From: Stenotrophomonas maltophilia
Lineage (GTDB): Bacteria; Pseudomonadota; Gammaproteobacteria; Xanthomonadales; Xanthomonadaceae
Length of the DNA: 64,000 nt
Reading direction: 5' to 3'
NCBI RefSeq assembly: GCF_013464915.1
Contig: NZ_RAVT01000025.1
Span: forward strand, 30,532-94,531
Shown here: one piece after another, positions 45,484-55,347 of the stretch
How the letters are laid out: every line of letters starts with the position of its first letter
Numbering within the stretch: the stretch's first letter is position 1
Translations under genes and position numbers: made by a program
Notes under the pieces: generated by a model
The model's input: only the letters and a program-made list of their open reading frames with translations
Told to the model about the DNA's origin: nothing
The model's database searches: none

Positions 45484-48400
45484 ACACGGCCATCGCCGGT
45501 GACGGCATCGAATCCCTCAGCCGGGATCCCTACCTGGCCCTGCCGCTGGAGGGCACACGCCTGATCGAAGCCAGCGCCGGCACCGGCAAGACCTTCACCC
45601 TGGCCACGCTGTTCACCCGCCTGGTGGTGGAGCAGGGCCTGCGCATCGGCCAGATCCTGGCGGTGACCTTCACCGACGCCGCCACCCAGGAACTGCGCAA
45701 GCGCATCCGTGAGCGCCTGGCGTTGGCCGCGCGCCTGGTCGATCTGGAACCGGCCGAGGGTGAAGCACCGGACGTGCGATTGACCCGCGACGTGCTGCAG
45801 CGCCATCTGCAGAGTGGCCCGGAGAGCGCCACTGCACTGAAGCGCCGCCTGCAGGTGGCGGCGGACGAGATCGACCTGGCCTCCATCTTCACCATCCACG
45901 GTTTCTGCACGCGCGTGCTGCGCGAGCATGCGCTGGAAAGCGGCCACACCTTTGACCCGCCGGAACTGCTGGCCAGTGACCGCGAGCTGCTGGAGGAGCT
46001 GGCGGCCGACCTGTGGCGTGTGCATGCCAACGACCCGGCCACGCTGGAGCCGCTGACCTGGCTGTGGTCCAACCCGGACGCGCTGGCCGCCGATCTGCGC
46101 GCGCTGCTGGCTGCGCCGCCACTGCATCCGCTGCCGCAGCCGGTGACACTGGCCGATCCACACCCGGCCTTGCAGCGCGCGGCGGAAGCACTGTCGGCAA
46201 GCGTGCGCGAGCATGGCGAGCAGTTCTTCATCGACCTCTGCGATGCGGTCGACAACAAGTGGATCAACGGGGTGTCCTACAAGCTGGGCTGGTTGCACCC
46301 GCTGGGCCGGCAGCTGCTGGCCTGGGCCGAGCGTGCCGATCCACGCGAACTGCTGGCCAATGAGCGCCTGCCAGCGCTGCTGCCCGAGGCACTGGCCGCC
46401 AAGACCAACAAGAAATTCGCCGAGCGCACGCCATCGTCGCCATTGCAGGCGCCGTTGGCGCGCTATGTCGCGCTGCTGGCCGAACGCGATGCCTGGTTGC
46501 GTGCCACTGCATTGAATTTCCTGCACGCGCTTCGCGCCGAAGCCACGCAGCGCCTGCAGGTACTGAAGCGCACGCGCCGGGTACAGACCTACGACGATCT
46601 GATCGATGGCGTGGCGTTGGCCCTGGAAAGCCCGCAGCGGCTGGCGCTGGTAAAGCAGCTGCGCGCGCAGTACCGCATCGCGCTGGTGGATGAGTTCCAG
46701 GATACCGACGACCGCCAATGGGGTATCTTCCACACCGTGTTCGGCGATTCGCCGGAGGTGCGCGAACTCGGCCTGGCGCCGGCCCTGTTCCTGATCGGCG
46801 ATCCCAAGCAGGCGATCTACGGCTTCCGCGGCGGTGACATCCACACTTACCTGAAGGCCAAGCAGGTGGCGCAGCAGGCGCCGGTGCTGGACCAGAACTT
46901 CCGCTCGCGACCGGCCGTGCTGCGTGCGCTGCAGGCGCTGTACGACAACGGCGGCGAAGACGCCTTCCTCGAACGCGACATCCAGTTCGAGCCGGTGCGG
47001 CCCGGTGGCGTGCGCGTTGACGAGGACTACCTGCGCGATGGCCGCGCCGCCATCGCGCTGACCCTGCGCGTGCTGCGCAGTGGCGGCGACAAGGCGATGA
47101 GTGCCGACGCCTCGCGCGATGCCGCCACCCAGGCCTGCGTGGCCGCCATCCACCAGACCCTGGTCGATGCGCGTGCCGGCAGCGCCGTGCTGCGTGGGCG
47201 ACCGGTGCAGCCGGGCGACATCGCAGTGCTGGTGCGTTCGCATCGTGAGGCCACACTGGTGCAGCGCGCGCTGGCCGCGGTCGGCATTCCGGCGGTGGCG
47301 GCCGGCAAGCAGAGCCTGTTTGCCACCAGCGAAGCGCGTGATCTGCGCGCGCTGCTGCTGGCGCTGCTGCAACCGGCCGACGAAGGCCGCCTGCGTGCAG
47401 CGCTGGCCACAGTACTGCTGGGCCAGCGGGCCAGCGCGATCGCGGCGATGGAACGCGAGGGCGACCTGCAACGCGATTTCCAGGCACAGCTGCTGCACTG
47501 GCGCGAACGCTGGCAGCGCGGCGGACCGTTCGCGGTGATCGCCGACGTCTGTGCTGCGCAGGGCGAACGCCTGTTGGCGCTGATCGACGGCGAGCGTCGC
47601 CTGACCAACTACCTGCAGCTGGGCGAACTGCTGCAGGAAGCCTCGGCGCAGGCGCTGGGCATGCACGGCCTGCTGGACTGGCTGCAGGGGCAGATGGCCA
47701 GCGCCGACCAGGATGACGAGCAGCAGCTGCTGCGCCTGGAATCAGACGCGCGTCGTGTGCAGATCATCACCCTGCACAAGAGCAAGGGCCTGGAGTATCC
47801 GCTGGTGTTCCTGCCGTTCGTCGGCATCGACGGCGGGGCGCCGAACACCGCGTCGCACTGTACGGTGCACGTGGGCGGCCAGCGCCAGCTGCACTGGAAG
47901 CTGGACAAGGACGAGGCCTGGGAAGCGGCCACCACGCAGCGCGAACGCGAGCAGCGTGCCGAGGATGCACGCCTGTTGTATGTCGGCCTGACCCGTGCCG
48001 AGCATGCGCTGTGGATCGCCGTGGGCGATCTGGCCGGGCTCGGCAGGACGCGGCTGGCACCGCTGCTGGGCGACCTGCAGGTGCTGCGCACACATGCCGA
48101 TGTACACGTCGATGACCGCGAGGTGCCGGCGGTGCTGCCGCAGCTGGCGGTCGAAGTGGAGGGTGACCTGCCGGCCGTGCGTGCGCTGACCCGGCGCGTG
48201 CCGCATGACTGGTGGGTCTACAGCTTCACCCAGCTGGCCCATGCCGATGCTGGCGCCGGCGACGATATCGAAGCGGCGGCCACGGAACTGCCAGCACCGG
48301 CCGCCGACGAACCGGCTGGCCCCGAACTGCCGCTGGAACCGGCCCTGCCGGAACCTGCTGCGGCGGCCGAAGACAGCACACCGCTCGACCCGCGCTTCAT

Positions 48401-49160
48401 GGGCAGTCGCTTCGGCAACGTGCTGCACGAGGCGATGGAGAACGTCGACTTCGCTGCCTGGGCTGACTGGCAGCCGGGCCTGGAAGCCCCAGAGGGGCAG
48501 GCCGAGGTGCTGCGCAAGGCGCTGCACGACGAAGGCTATGCCGATGTCGACCTGGACGATGGCGTGGGCGTGCTGGTGCCGCTGGTCGGCCACACGCTTA
48601 CCGTACCGCTGCCCGAAGGCGGCGCCCTGCACAGCCTGGGCGAAGGCGAGCGCCGCGCGGAAATCGACTTCCACTTCGCCATCGAACCGACCACGGTGCC
48701 GGCGCTGCTGCAGGTGCTGCACGCGCACGGCGTTTCCAGCAGTCGTCGAGGCTTCGGCCAGCGCCGCCGGTTGGAAGGCCTGATGACCGGCATGATCGAC
48801 CTGACCTACGTGCGCGACGGGCGCTGGTACGTGCTCGACTACAAGTCCAACCGCCTGCCGGGCTACAGTCCGGACCTGCTGGCCATCGCCATGCGTCACA
48901 GCGAATACGACCTGCAGGCGCTGATCTACACCGTGGCCCTGCATCGCTGGCTGCGCTTCCGCCTCGGCGCCGCCTACGATTACGAGCGCGACATGGGCGG
49001 CATCCGCTACCTGTTCTGCCGCGGCCTGGATGGCGCCGGCAACGGCGTGCATGTGGACCGCTTCCCGCTGGTACTGGTGGATGCACTGGACGCGTTGTTC
49101 GCCGGTGGCGAACAGGCCCAGGCAGAGCTAGCCGCACGTGCGCGTGGAGCCAGCGCATGA
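45480..49160 (+). CDS. recB: exodeoxyribonuclease V beta subunit RecB
   Basis: 1226 residues. UvrD-type helicase motifs: EASAGTGKTFTLATLFTRLV (Walker A at about 31-38), LVDEFQDTDDRQWGIF, LIGDPKQAIYGFRGGD, IITLHKSKGLEYPLVFLPF and LLYVGLTRAEHALWIAVG. The C-terminal nuclease domain carries GMIDLTYVRDGRWYVLDYKSN, with the catalytic Asp and Lys residues. RecB is the helicase-nuclease that processes double-strand breaks and loads RecA. Overlaps recC and recD by 4 nt each. Confidence 0.97.
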   Translation: MNTAIAGDGIESLSRDPYLALPLEGTRLIEASAGTGKTFTLATLFTRLVVEQGLRIGQILAVTFTDAATQELRKRIRERLALAARLVDLEPAEGEAPDVRLTRDVLQRHLQSGPESATALKRRLQVAADEIDLASIFTIHGFCTRVLREHALESGHTFDPPELLASDRELLEELAADLWRVHANDPATLEPLTWLWSNPDALAADLRALLAAPPLHPLPQPVTLADPHPALQRAAEALSASVREHGEQFFIDLCDAVDNKWINGVSYKLGWLHPLGRQLLAWAERADPRELLANERLPALLPEALAAKTNKKFAERTPSSPLQAPLARYVALLAERDAWLRATALNFLHALRAEATQRLQVLKRTRRVQTYDDLIDGVALALESPQRLALVKQLRAQYRIALVDEFQDTDDRQWGIFHTVFGDSPEVRELGLAPALFLIGDPKQAIYGFRGGDIHTYLKAKQVAQQAPVLDQNFRSRPAVLRALQALYDNGGEDAFLERDIQFEPVRPGGVRVDEDYLRDGRAAIALTLRVLRSGGDKAMSADASRDAATQACVAAIHQTLVDARAGSAVLRGRPVQPGDIAVLVRSHREATLVQRALAAVGIPAVAAGKQSLFATSEARDLRALLLALLQPADEGRLRAALATVLLGQRASAIAAMEREGDLQRDFQAQLLHWRERWQRGGPFAVIADVCAAQGERLLALIDGERRLTNYLQLGELLQEASAQALGMHGLLDWLQGQMASADQDDEQQLLRLESDARRVQIITLHKSKGLEYPLVFLPFVGIDGGAPNTASHCTVHVGGQRQLHWKLDKDEAWEAATTQREREQRAEDARLLYVGLTRAEHALWIAVGDLAGLGRTRLAPLLGDLQVLRTHADVHVDDREVPAVLPQLAVEVEGDLPAVRALTRRVPHDWWVYSFTQLAHADAGAGDDIEAAATELPAPAADEPAGPELPLEPALPEPAAAAEDSTPLDPRFMGSRFGNVLHEAMENVDFAAWADWQPGLEAPEGQAEVLRKALHDEGYADVDLDDGVGVLVPLVGHTLTVPLPEGGALHSLGEGERRAEIDFHFAIEPTTVPALLQVLHAHGVSSSRRGFGQRRRLEGLMTGMIDLTYVRDGRWYVLDYKSNRLPGYSPDLLAIAMRHSEYDLQALIYTVALHRWLRFRLGAAYDYERDMGGIRYLFCRGLDGAGNGVHVDRFPLVLVDALDALFAGGEQAQAELAARARGASA

Positions 49161-51037
49161 GCCTGCTGCAGGAGCTGTATCGCAACGGCCAGCTGCGCAC
49201 TCTCGATCACGCACTGGCGATCAGCCTGCAGCGGCTGCGCGACGACACCCCGGACAGCGTGGCGCTGGCGGCAGCACTGGCCTCGCTGGCGGTGGCGCAG
49301 GGCCACGCCGGTTTCGATCCGGCGCAACCGCAGCGACTGCTGGAAGGCGTGCCGGAGTGGCCTGCTGCGCAGGACTGGCTGGCGCAGCTGCGAGCGTCGC
49401 CCTGGGTGGCGACGCCGGAGCAGGCCGATGCCATCGCCGAGGATGCGCCGCTGGTGCTGGAAAACGGCCTGCTGTACCTGCGCCGCTATCGCGAGTACGA
49501 GCGCCAGCTGGTCGCCGGCCTGCAACGCATCGGCCGGCATCCGCTGCCGGTCCCGGACACGGCAGCGCTGGCACCCTTGTTTGCGCAGCTGTTCCCGCAG
49601 GCATCGGGCAGCGAGGATCACCAGGCGCGCGCGGCCGGCGTGACCCTGCGCCATCCGCTGGCGCTGGTCACTGGCGGCCCGGGCACCGGCAAGACCACCA
49701 CCATCGCGCGCCTGTTGCTGCTGCTGGCGGCACAGGCCCGGCACGCCGGCCAGCCGCTGCCCGAGGTGGCGTTGGCTGCACCCACCGGGCGCGCCGCCGA
49801 GCGCATGGCCGAGAGCCTGCGCGTGGCCGTGCAGCGGCTGCAGGAACAAGGACTGGACCCGGCGCTGTGCGCGGCACTGCCCAGTACCGGTACCACCCTG
49901 CATCGCCTGCTGGGGGTGATTCCCGATTCACCGCGCTTCCGCCACCACGCCGACAACCCGCTGCCGGTGGATGTGGTGGTGGTCGACGAAGCGTCGATGA
50001 TCGATCTGCCGATGATGGCCAAGCTGGTCGATGCGATCGCCAGTGGTACCCGGCTGATCCTGCTTGGCGACCCCGACCAGCTGCCGTCGGTGGAGGCCGG
50101 CGACGTGCTCAGCGCGATCCTGCGTGCCAGCGGCGATGGCATCGGCACCCGCGCCGACGACGCGCAGGCACTGCACGGCCTGCTGGCGCCGGCCACGCTC
50201 CAGCCACAGGCCACGCCACGCGCCTTCGCCGGCCGCCGCGTGCAGCTGCAGCGCGGTTACCGGCAGAGCGATGCACTGGACCTGGCACCGCTGGCCCATG
50301 CCGTGCGTGAAGGCGACAGCAGCACCGCATTGCAGCTGCTGCGTGGCGGTTCACTGGCCGGTGTGCATTTCCACGAAGGCGAAGCCGATCCATTGCGTGG
50401 CCAGCGCGAGCACCTGCTCGGCCACTGGCGCGCGTTGGCCGACGCGGCCGATCCAGTGCTTGCCCTGCAGCAGGCCGGGCGCCTGCGTGTGCTGACCGCC
50501 TTGCGCGAAGGCCCGCAGGGCGCGCGCGGCCTCAACAGCCGCATCGAACAGCTGCTGGCCGGCAACACCCCGGGCTACTTCCAGGGCCGCCTGCTGCTGG
50601 TCACCGAGAACAGCTACCGGCACCGCCTGTTCAACGGCGATATCGGCATCTGCCTGCGCGATGGCAGCGGCGCGATGGTGGCCTGGTTCCCCGGCGACAG
50701 TGTCGACCAGCCGCGTGCCTTCCACCCGGCGGCACTGCCCGCGCACGAAAGCGCCTTCGCGATGACCGTGCACAAGGCGCAGGGTTCGGAGTTCGATGAA
50801 GTGTGGTTGCAGCTGCCGCGCCAGGACAGCCGCGTGCTGTCGCGCGAACTGGTCTACACCGGCCTGACCCGCGCCCGCCAGGTGCTGCATGTGGCGGGCA
50901 GCGCGGACGTGCTGCAGGCCGCGCTGAAGCGCCACGCCAGCCGATTGGGTGGCCTGGCCTGGCGGCTGGGTGTGGAAGAAGTGGCTGAAGAGCCAGCGCA
51001 CATCGAACAGCCCACGGTGCAGGGCCAGCTGTTCTGA
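49157..51037 (+). CDS. recD: exodeoxyribonuclease V alpha subunit RecD
   Basis: 626 residues. Superfamily 1 helicase motifs: VTGGPGTGKTTTIARLLLLL (Walker A at about 173-181), APTGRAAERMAESL, VDEASMIDLPMMAKLVDA, LGDPDQLPSVEAGDVL and AMTVHKAQGSEFDEVWLQLP, then YTGLTRARQVLHVAG. It is the 5'-to-3' helicase of RecBCD. Last gene of the recCBD operon; no classical terminator is seen, but repeats begin about 40 nt later. Confidence 0.97.
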   Translation: MSLLQELYRNGQLRTLDHALAISLQRLRDDTPDSVALAAALASLAVAQGHAGFDPAQPQRLLEGVPEWPAAQDWLAQLRASPWVATPEQADAIAEDAPLVLENGLLYLRRYREYERQLVAGLQRIGRHPLPVPDTAALAPLFAQLFPQASGSEDHQARAAGVTLRHPLALVTGGPGTGKTTTIARLLLLLAAQARHAGQPLPEVALAAPTGRAAERMAESLRVAVQRLQEQGLDPALCAALPSTGTTLHRLLGVIPDSPRFRHHADNPLPVDVVVVDEASMIDLPMMAKLVDAIASGTRLILLGDPDQLPSVEAGDVLSAILRASGDGIGTRADDAQALHGLLAPATLQPQATPRAFAGRRVQLQRGYRQSDALDLAPLAHAVREGDSSTALQLLRGGSLAGVHFHEGEADPLRGQREHLLGHWRALADAADPVLALQQAGRLRVLTALREGPQGARGLNSRIEQLLAGNTPGYFQGRLLLVTENSYRHRLFNGDIGICLRDGSGAMVAWFPGDSVDQPRAFHPAALPAHESAFAMTVHKAQGSEFDEVWLQLPRQDSRVLSRELVYTGLTRARQVLHVAGSADVLQAALKRHASRLGGLAWRLGVEEVAEEPAHIEQPTVQGQLF

Positions 51038-51342
51038 CCTCTGTCCTTCCAATTCCTCCAATCACAACGCGCACCTTCATCCACGCATGGCGTGGATCTA
51101 CCGTGTCAACCAAGGTCGACACCCACCAGAGCAGAACGCCATGCCGACAGATCGCAGGAAACTGTCGAAGGCGGGGTGGGTCCGGTTGAGGGGGTGTGAG
51201 CGGCATGGATGCCGCGACCAAGCCCCCATGGATGGGTTTACGGCGTCCCCCTCGACCGGACCCCCCCCGCCATCCCAAGGAATGCCCGCTTTTGACGTTG
51301 ACGTTGTCTTGGCAGGTGCAGGGCGCAGCCCTGCCGCCACGT
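51038..51342. repeat. repeat-filled gap after recD
   Basis: 305 nt without a gene. It holds a palindrome TCCACGCATGGCGTGGATCT (51080-51099), GTGTCAACCAAGGTCGACAC (51103-51122) followed by CCCACCA and GCAGAA, and a large stem-loop (51170-51271). That stem-loop has 25-nt arms and an inner CGGCATGGATGCCG palindrome. The second half is closely related to the elements at 57130-57238 and 57429-57528. Confidence 0.7.
51170..51271. repeat. large stem-loop element, copy A
   Basis: Arms 51170-51194 and 51247-51271 are complementary over 25 nt with one mismatch and one G-T pair. The loop contains CGGCATGGATGCCG, then CCCCCATGGATGGGTTTACG. The arm sequence differs from the two copies near 57 kb, while the loop core is shared. 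Confidence 0.75.
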
Positions 51343-51741
51343 TCATTCCGCGATCAGTACCAGGCCATCCGGGAACACGATCGCCGCTTCATCGGCACCT
51401 ACATCGAAGAAGCCCACGCCATGCTTCTCGGCCAGGTCCTGCACGCGCCCGTGCGCACGCTCGGCCACCGAATACGCAAACGCACCGTAGATCACCTGCT
51501 GGCCGATGCTGTACTCGGTTACCTCGGCACGGTCGTCATCGTCGTTGCTCAATGGCCCGTTCATCGGCGGGAATTCCTGCGCCATCTCCGCGAACCACGC
51601 CTGCAGCGCCGGGCTGCTGACCGCCGGGTCGTCGTACTCGTGGCGTTCGTTCCACTGCGTCTGCTTCTCGAACCAGGCGATGAAGGCCGCGGCCTCGCGT
51701 GGGGCCGCGCTGGCCTCGAACACCATCATGTCGTAACTCAT
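51343..51741 (-). CDS. conserved small protein of unknown function
   Basis: 132 residues, no signal peptide or membrane helix, acidic. It begins MSYDMMVFEASAAPREAAAFIAWFEKQTQW and has LQAWFAEMAQEFPPMNGP, EYSIGQQVIYGAFAYSVAE and HGVGFFDVGADEAAIVFPDG. This pattern matches a widespread family of uncharacterised proteobacterial proteins that I recognise by sequence but not by function. Flanked by repeats on both sides. Confidence 0.75.
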   Translation of the reverse strand: MSYDMMVFEASAAPREAAAFIAWFEKQTQWNERHEYDDPAVSSPALQAWFAEMAQEFPPMNGPLSNDDDDRAEVTEYSIGQQVIYGAFAYSVAERAHGRVQDLAEKHGVGFFDVGADEAAIVFPDGLVLIAE

Positions 51742-51762
51742 TGGAGCTTCCTGTGCTGAGCG

Positions 51763-51801
51763 GGGGTCAGAGCCTTCGCCGGGGGCGAAGGATCTGACCC
51801 C
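51763..51801. repeat. GGGGTCAGATCCC hairpin family, copy 7
   Basis: GGGGTCAGAGCCTTCGCCGG followed by GGCGAAGGATCTGACCCC. Lies upstream of the small conserved gene and past the FUSC gene's end, between two minus-strand genes. Confidence 0.75.
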
Positions 51802-51834
51802 TGCGCGGAGTCTGTGGACGCACAGGGTAGCGCG

Positions 51835-53874
51835 CTACGGCTGCGTCGCCGTACTCATCGCCAACCCCGGCGCCAGCGCCTTCGCCTCCGGGAACAACGC
51901 AAAGCGCAGGCCGATCAGGCCCATCAGCGCCTCGTCGCGCGCCTTGCACGCACCCACGCTGCCGACCCGGCCCAGCGAAGTATCCAGCCGCTCGCGCAGC
52001 GCCTCGGCCGCCACAATCGGCTTGCGTGCGGCGATCTGCCGCCGGTAGTGCACGGCCACTTCCTCCAGGATGTGTTCGACCGCTTCGCGGCTGCGCTCGG
52101 GCAGTTCCAGCCGGGCGCGGCGCAGCTGCAGGATGTTCAGGCCGATGCGCGCCTCGTTGAGCATGTCCACCGAGGCGATGTCGCTGCCCTCCGGCGTCGC
52201 CGCCAGGCGCGGTGCGAGCAGGCCCAGCAGGTCGAGCATGCGCGCGGCGAAGCGCTGGCGGTCCTGCTGGCCACGGCCTTCGGCGGCTTCGGCCAGCGTG
52301 GTCCAACCCTGCCGCACCAGCCGGCGTGCGGTCCACTCGGCACCCACCGAACGGAACAGGCGGGTCATCACCACCGCAAAGCCAATGCCGATGAACATCG
52401 CAATGGACGAGTTGAGGAAGGTCTGGATGTTGGCGCTGTAGGTGTTCTGCAGGCTCAGCAGCGCGGCCAGGTTCACGGTCAGCGGCAGCGCGAACAGGGC
52501 GCTCTTGGGGTGGTGCAGCATCAGCCCCAGTGGCAGGAACACCACCGCCAGCACCAGTGCCAGCAGGCCGAAGTCGTGCACGGCCGGGAACACGCCGAAC
52601 AGGTACACACCGGCCACCACCGAGGCAACCATCGCCCACACCAGGAACGACACCATGCTCGGTGCTGGATCGTCCTGCGCGGCGAAGAACGCGGCGGTCA
52701 CCGCGGCCATCATCGCGCCGTTGCCACCGCCCTCCCAGCCCAGCGCGATCCACAGCACGCAGTAGCTCATCAGTGCCACGCCGGCACTGAGCGCGGAGAA
52801 CAGCGCCATGCCGTAGTCGACGTGCTTGTCGGCGGCCACGCGTTCGGTGCGGATGCGGTAGTGCGCGCGGTCCAGCGGCGCGGTGCCGTGGTCGATGGCG
52901 TGCTGCAGGGTGCGGCAGTCCTGCCACAGGTCCACCAGTTCTTCCAGGCGCAGCAGCAGGCTGGCCAGCTGCAAGTGCTGCAGGTCGCGGTCCACCTGCG
53001 GCTTCAGCGCGCTGATGCGCGCGCGCAGGCGGGCGTATTCGCTGGCGTTGGTCGGGCCATCCAGCCAGTCGTGGATGTCATCGACCAGCGCCGGCAGCCC
53101 TTCGGGCAGGGCCTGGCCGTCGCTGCGCAGCGCGCTCAGGCGATCGGCAATCGAGGACAGCACCGGCAACAACAGCAGCATGCGCTCGCGCAGCCGCTCC
53201 ATCGATACCGCCGAACCGGCGTGGCGCGGATCGTCGCGGCGCAGGAACTCGATCAGCGCCTCGAACTGCACCAGGTCGGCGGCCAGCCGGTTGCGCGGCG
53301 CATGCGCACGGCCGCGTTCCAGAATCTGCCGGCACCACTGCGCGGCGTCTTCCATCCAGTTGCCGATGCGTGCGCGCAGCATCGGTCGCACCGAGGCCGG
53401 GAACAGCAGCGAGGCGAACAGCACTGCCACCACCGTGCCGAGGATGATCTCCTCGCTGCGCGCCACCACGGTGTCGAAGATGGTTTCCGGCGAGGTCACC
53501 GCCGGGAAGCCGATGAAGGCGGTGGTGTAGCCGGCCAGCAGGAACGCGTAGCCGCGCGGGCCGCGGTTGAGCAGGGCCATGAACAGGCAGCCGGCCAGCC
53601 AGATCGACATCGCCGCGCTCAGCACCAGTGGGGTCTCCACCAGGGCCGGCAGCACCAGCAGGGTGGCCAGCCCGGCCACCAGCGTACCGACGATGCGGTA
53701 TACGCCCTTGGCACGGGTCGGGCCCAGCAACGGCTGGCTGACGATGTACACCGTGCCCATCGCCCAGTACGGGCGCGACAGGTTGCCGGCCATGGCGATG
53801 TACAGCGCGGCCACCGCTGCCAGGTAGGTCTTGATCGAGAACAGCCAGGCCTGGCGGTCGGTCAGCGCGTTCAT
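51835..53874 (-). CDS. FUSC-family inner-membrane efflux protein
   Basis: 679 residues. Two sets of about five or six membrane helices (residues about 10-170 and 350-500) are each followed by a helical cytoplasmic region, the layout of the FUSC/aromatic acid exporter family (AaeB-like). The N terminus reads FSIKTYLAAVAALYIAMAGNLSRPYWAMGTVYIVSQPL. It is the likely inner-membrane pump of the four-gene system with the DUF1656, HlyD and outer-membrane proteins upstream. Substrate unknown; relatives export fusaric acid and p-hydroxybenzoate. Confidence 0.9.
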   Translation of the reverse strand: MNALTDRQAWLFSIKTYLAAVAALYIAMAGNLSRPYWAMGTVYIVSQPLLGPTRAKGVYRIVGTLVAGLATLLVLPALVETPLVLSAAMSIWLAGCLFMALLNRGPRGYAFLLAGYTTAFIGFPAVTSPETIFDTVVARSEEIILGTVVAVLFASLLFPASVRPMLRARIGNWMEDAAQWCRQILERGRAHAPRNRLAADLVQFEALIEFLRRDDPRHAGSAVSMERLRERMLLLLPVLSSIADRLSALRSDGQALPEGLPALVDDIHDWLDGPTNASEYARLRARISALKPQVDRDLQHLQLASLLLRLEELVDLWQDCRTLQHAIDHGTAPLDRAHYRIRTERVAADKHVDYGMALFSALSAGVALMSYCVLWIALGWEGGGNGAMMAAVTAAFFAAQDDPAPSMVSFLVWAMVASVVAGVYLFGVFPAVHDFGLLALVLAVVFLPLGLMLHHPKSALFALPLTVNLAALLSLQNTYSANIQTFLNSSIAMFIGIGFAVVMTRLFRSVGAEWTARRLVRQGWTTLAEAAEGRGQQDRQRFAARMLDLLGLLAPRLAATPEGSDIASVDMLNEARIGLNILQLRRARLELPERSREAVEHILEEVAVHYRRQIAARKPIVAAEALRERLDTSLGRVGSVGACKARDEALMGLIGLRFALFPEAKALAPGLAMSTATQP

Positions 53875-53877
53875 GGC

Positions 53878-55347
53878 TTACTTCGCCGAGGCCTGTGCGG
53901 TGGCGGGGCTCGCCGGCGCGACCGTGGTCTGCCAGCCGCCGCCCAGCACCAGGAACAGATGGACCTGGTCGCGTGAGACCTGGGCTTCGGCGGCGGCCAG
54001 GGTGGCATCGCTGGTGGCCAGGCTGCGGTCGGCATCCAGGCTGGACAGGTACGGCGTGCGGCCACCCTGGTACAGCCGGCGGTTCTGCTCGGCGGCCAGC
54101 GCGGCCTGCTCCTGCGCGATGCGCAGCGACTGCAGGCGGCGCAGATCCTGCGCATAGCGGTCCAGCGCGGTCTGGGTCTCGCGCAGTGCCTGCAGCACGG
54201 TGTGATCGAACTCGGCCAGGGCCGCGTCGGCACCGGCCTCGGCGGCGTGGATGCGTGCGTGGGTGCCGGACGACGGCAGCGTCCACGAGATCAGCGGGCC
54301 GATCGACCACTGCTGGGTCATCGGTGTGCCGAAGTCCTCCAGCAGGCCGGCGGCGCCCACCGAGGCACCCAGACGGATGTCCGGATAGAGCTCGGCGGTG
54401 GCCACGCCAATCCGCGCAGTGGCCGAGGCCAGCTTGCGTTCGGCCTGGCGCACGTCCGGACGACGCTGCAGCAGTGCGCGGCCATCACCGACCGGCAACG
54501 GCTGCACCAGGCTGGGCGCGTGCGCGCAGTCGATCACGCCGGCTGGCAACTGGCCGGGGGTCTGGCCCAGCAGTGCGGCCAGCGAATAGGCGGCCGCCGA
54601 CCGCTGCGCCTGCAGCGGCGGCAGTGCGGCTTCCAGCAGCGCTACCTGGGCATTGGCGCGGGCCAGCTCCGGCGGCGTGCCGCGACCGGCCGCGATCAGT
54701 CGCTCGGTTACGGTGCGGCTGCGCCGCTGCAGCTGCAGCGAATGCTCGGCCACGTGCAGTTCGTGGTTGGCGTGGCAGATTTCCAGGTAGCTGTCGGCCA
54801 CCTGCGCGACCACACTGACCTGGGCCAGATCGCGTGCCGCCGCCACCGACTGCTCGTCGGCACGTGCCGCTTCGGCGCCGCGCTTGAGCTTGCCGAACAG
54901 GTCGAACTGGTAGCTGACCGCGAACTTGCCATCGGCCAGGTTGATCACCGGCAGCTCGTGTTCCTGCAGGAACGATTCGGCCGACAGCTGCGCGCGGCTG
55001 ACGCCGGCCTCGGCCTCGTACTCGAAGCCGCCGGCGTCCAGCGCCTGCTCGTACACGGCGGCGGCACGGCGCAGGTGCGCATCGGCGGCCTTCAGTTCCA
55101 CGTTGTCACGCAGCGCCTGGGTGATCAGCCCGTCCAGCACCGGGTCGTTGTACAGCGACCACCAGCGGTCGGGCAGCGCCTGGTTGGCGGCCACCTGCGG
55201 GTTCTGCGTATCGATGAAGGCGGCGTTGGCCTCGGGACGCTTGAACACAGAGCCTTCCGGCAATGCATAGTCCGGGCCGACGGTCCTGCATGCGGCCAGG
55301 CTGGCCAGCGCGACGATCAGGCCGAGACGGGGCAGGGCGGCGTTCAC
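53878..55347 (-). CDS. outer-membrane efflux lipoprotein (NodT/TolC-like)
   Basis: 489 residues. Lipoprotein signal with lipobox LAAC (MNAALPRLGLIVALASLAAC). Two TolC-type OEP repeats follow, with AFIDTQNPQVAANQALPDRWW, FKLKRGAEAARADE-like helices (FDLFGKLKRGAEAARADEQS) and LPVGDGRALLQRRPDVRQAERKLASATARIGVATAELYP. It forms the outer-membrane channel of the efflux system. Stop and the FUSC start are 3 nt apart; its start overlaps the HlyD-type gene end by 4 nt. Confidence 0.93.
   Translation of the reverse strand: MNAALPRLGLIVALASLAACRTVGPDYALPEGSVFKRPEANAAFIDTQNPQVAANQALPDRWWSLYNDPVLDGLITQALRDNVELKAADAHLRRAAAVYEQALDAGGFEYEAEAGVSRAQLSAESFLQEHELPVINLADGKFAVSYQFDLFGKLKRGAEAARADEQSVAAARDLAQVSVVAQVADSYLEICHANHELHVAEHSLQLQRRSRTVTERLIAAGRGTPPELARANAQVALLEAALPPLQAQRSAAAYSLAALLGQTPGQLPAGVIDCAHAPSLVQPLPVGDGRALLQRRPDVRQAERKLASATARIGVATAELYPDIRLGASVGAAGLLEDFGTPMTQQWSIGPLISWTLPSSGTHARIHAAEAGADAALAEFDHTVLQALRETQTALDRYAQDLRRLQSLRIAQEQAALAAEQNRRLYQGGRTPYLSSLDADRSLATSDATLAAAEAQVSRDQVHLFLVLGGGWQTTVAPASPATAQASAK

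Noticed and set aside
45387..47666. Antisense frame of 759 residues over recB
   Set aside because: Shadow of the recB helicase domain in high-GC DNA.
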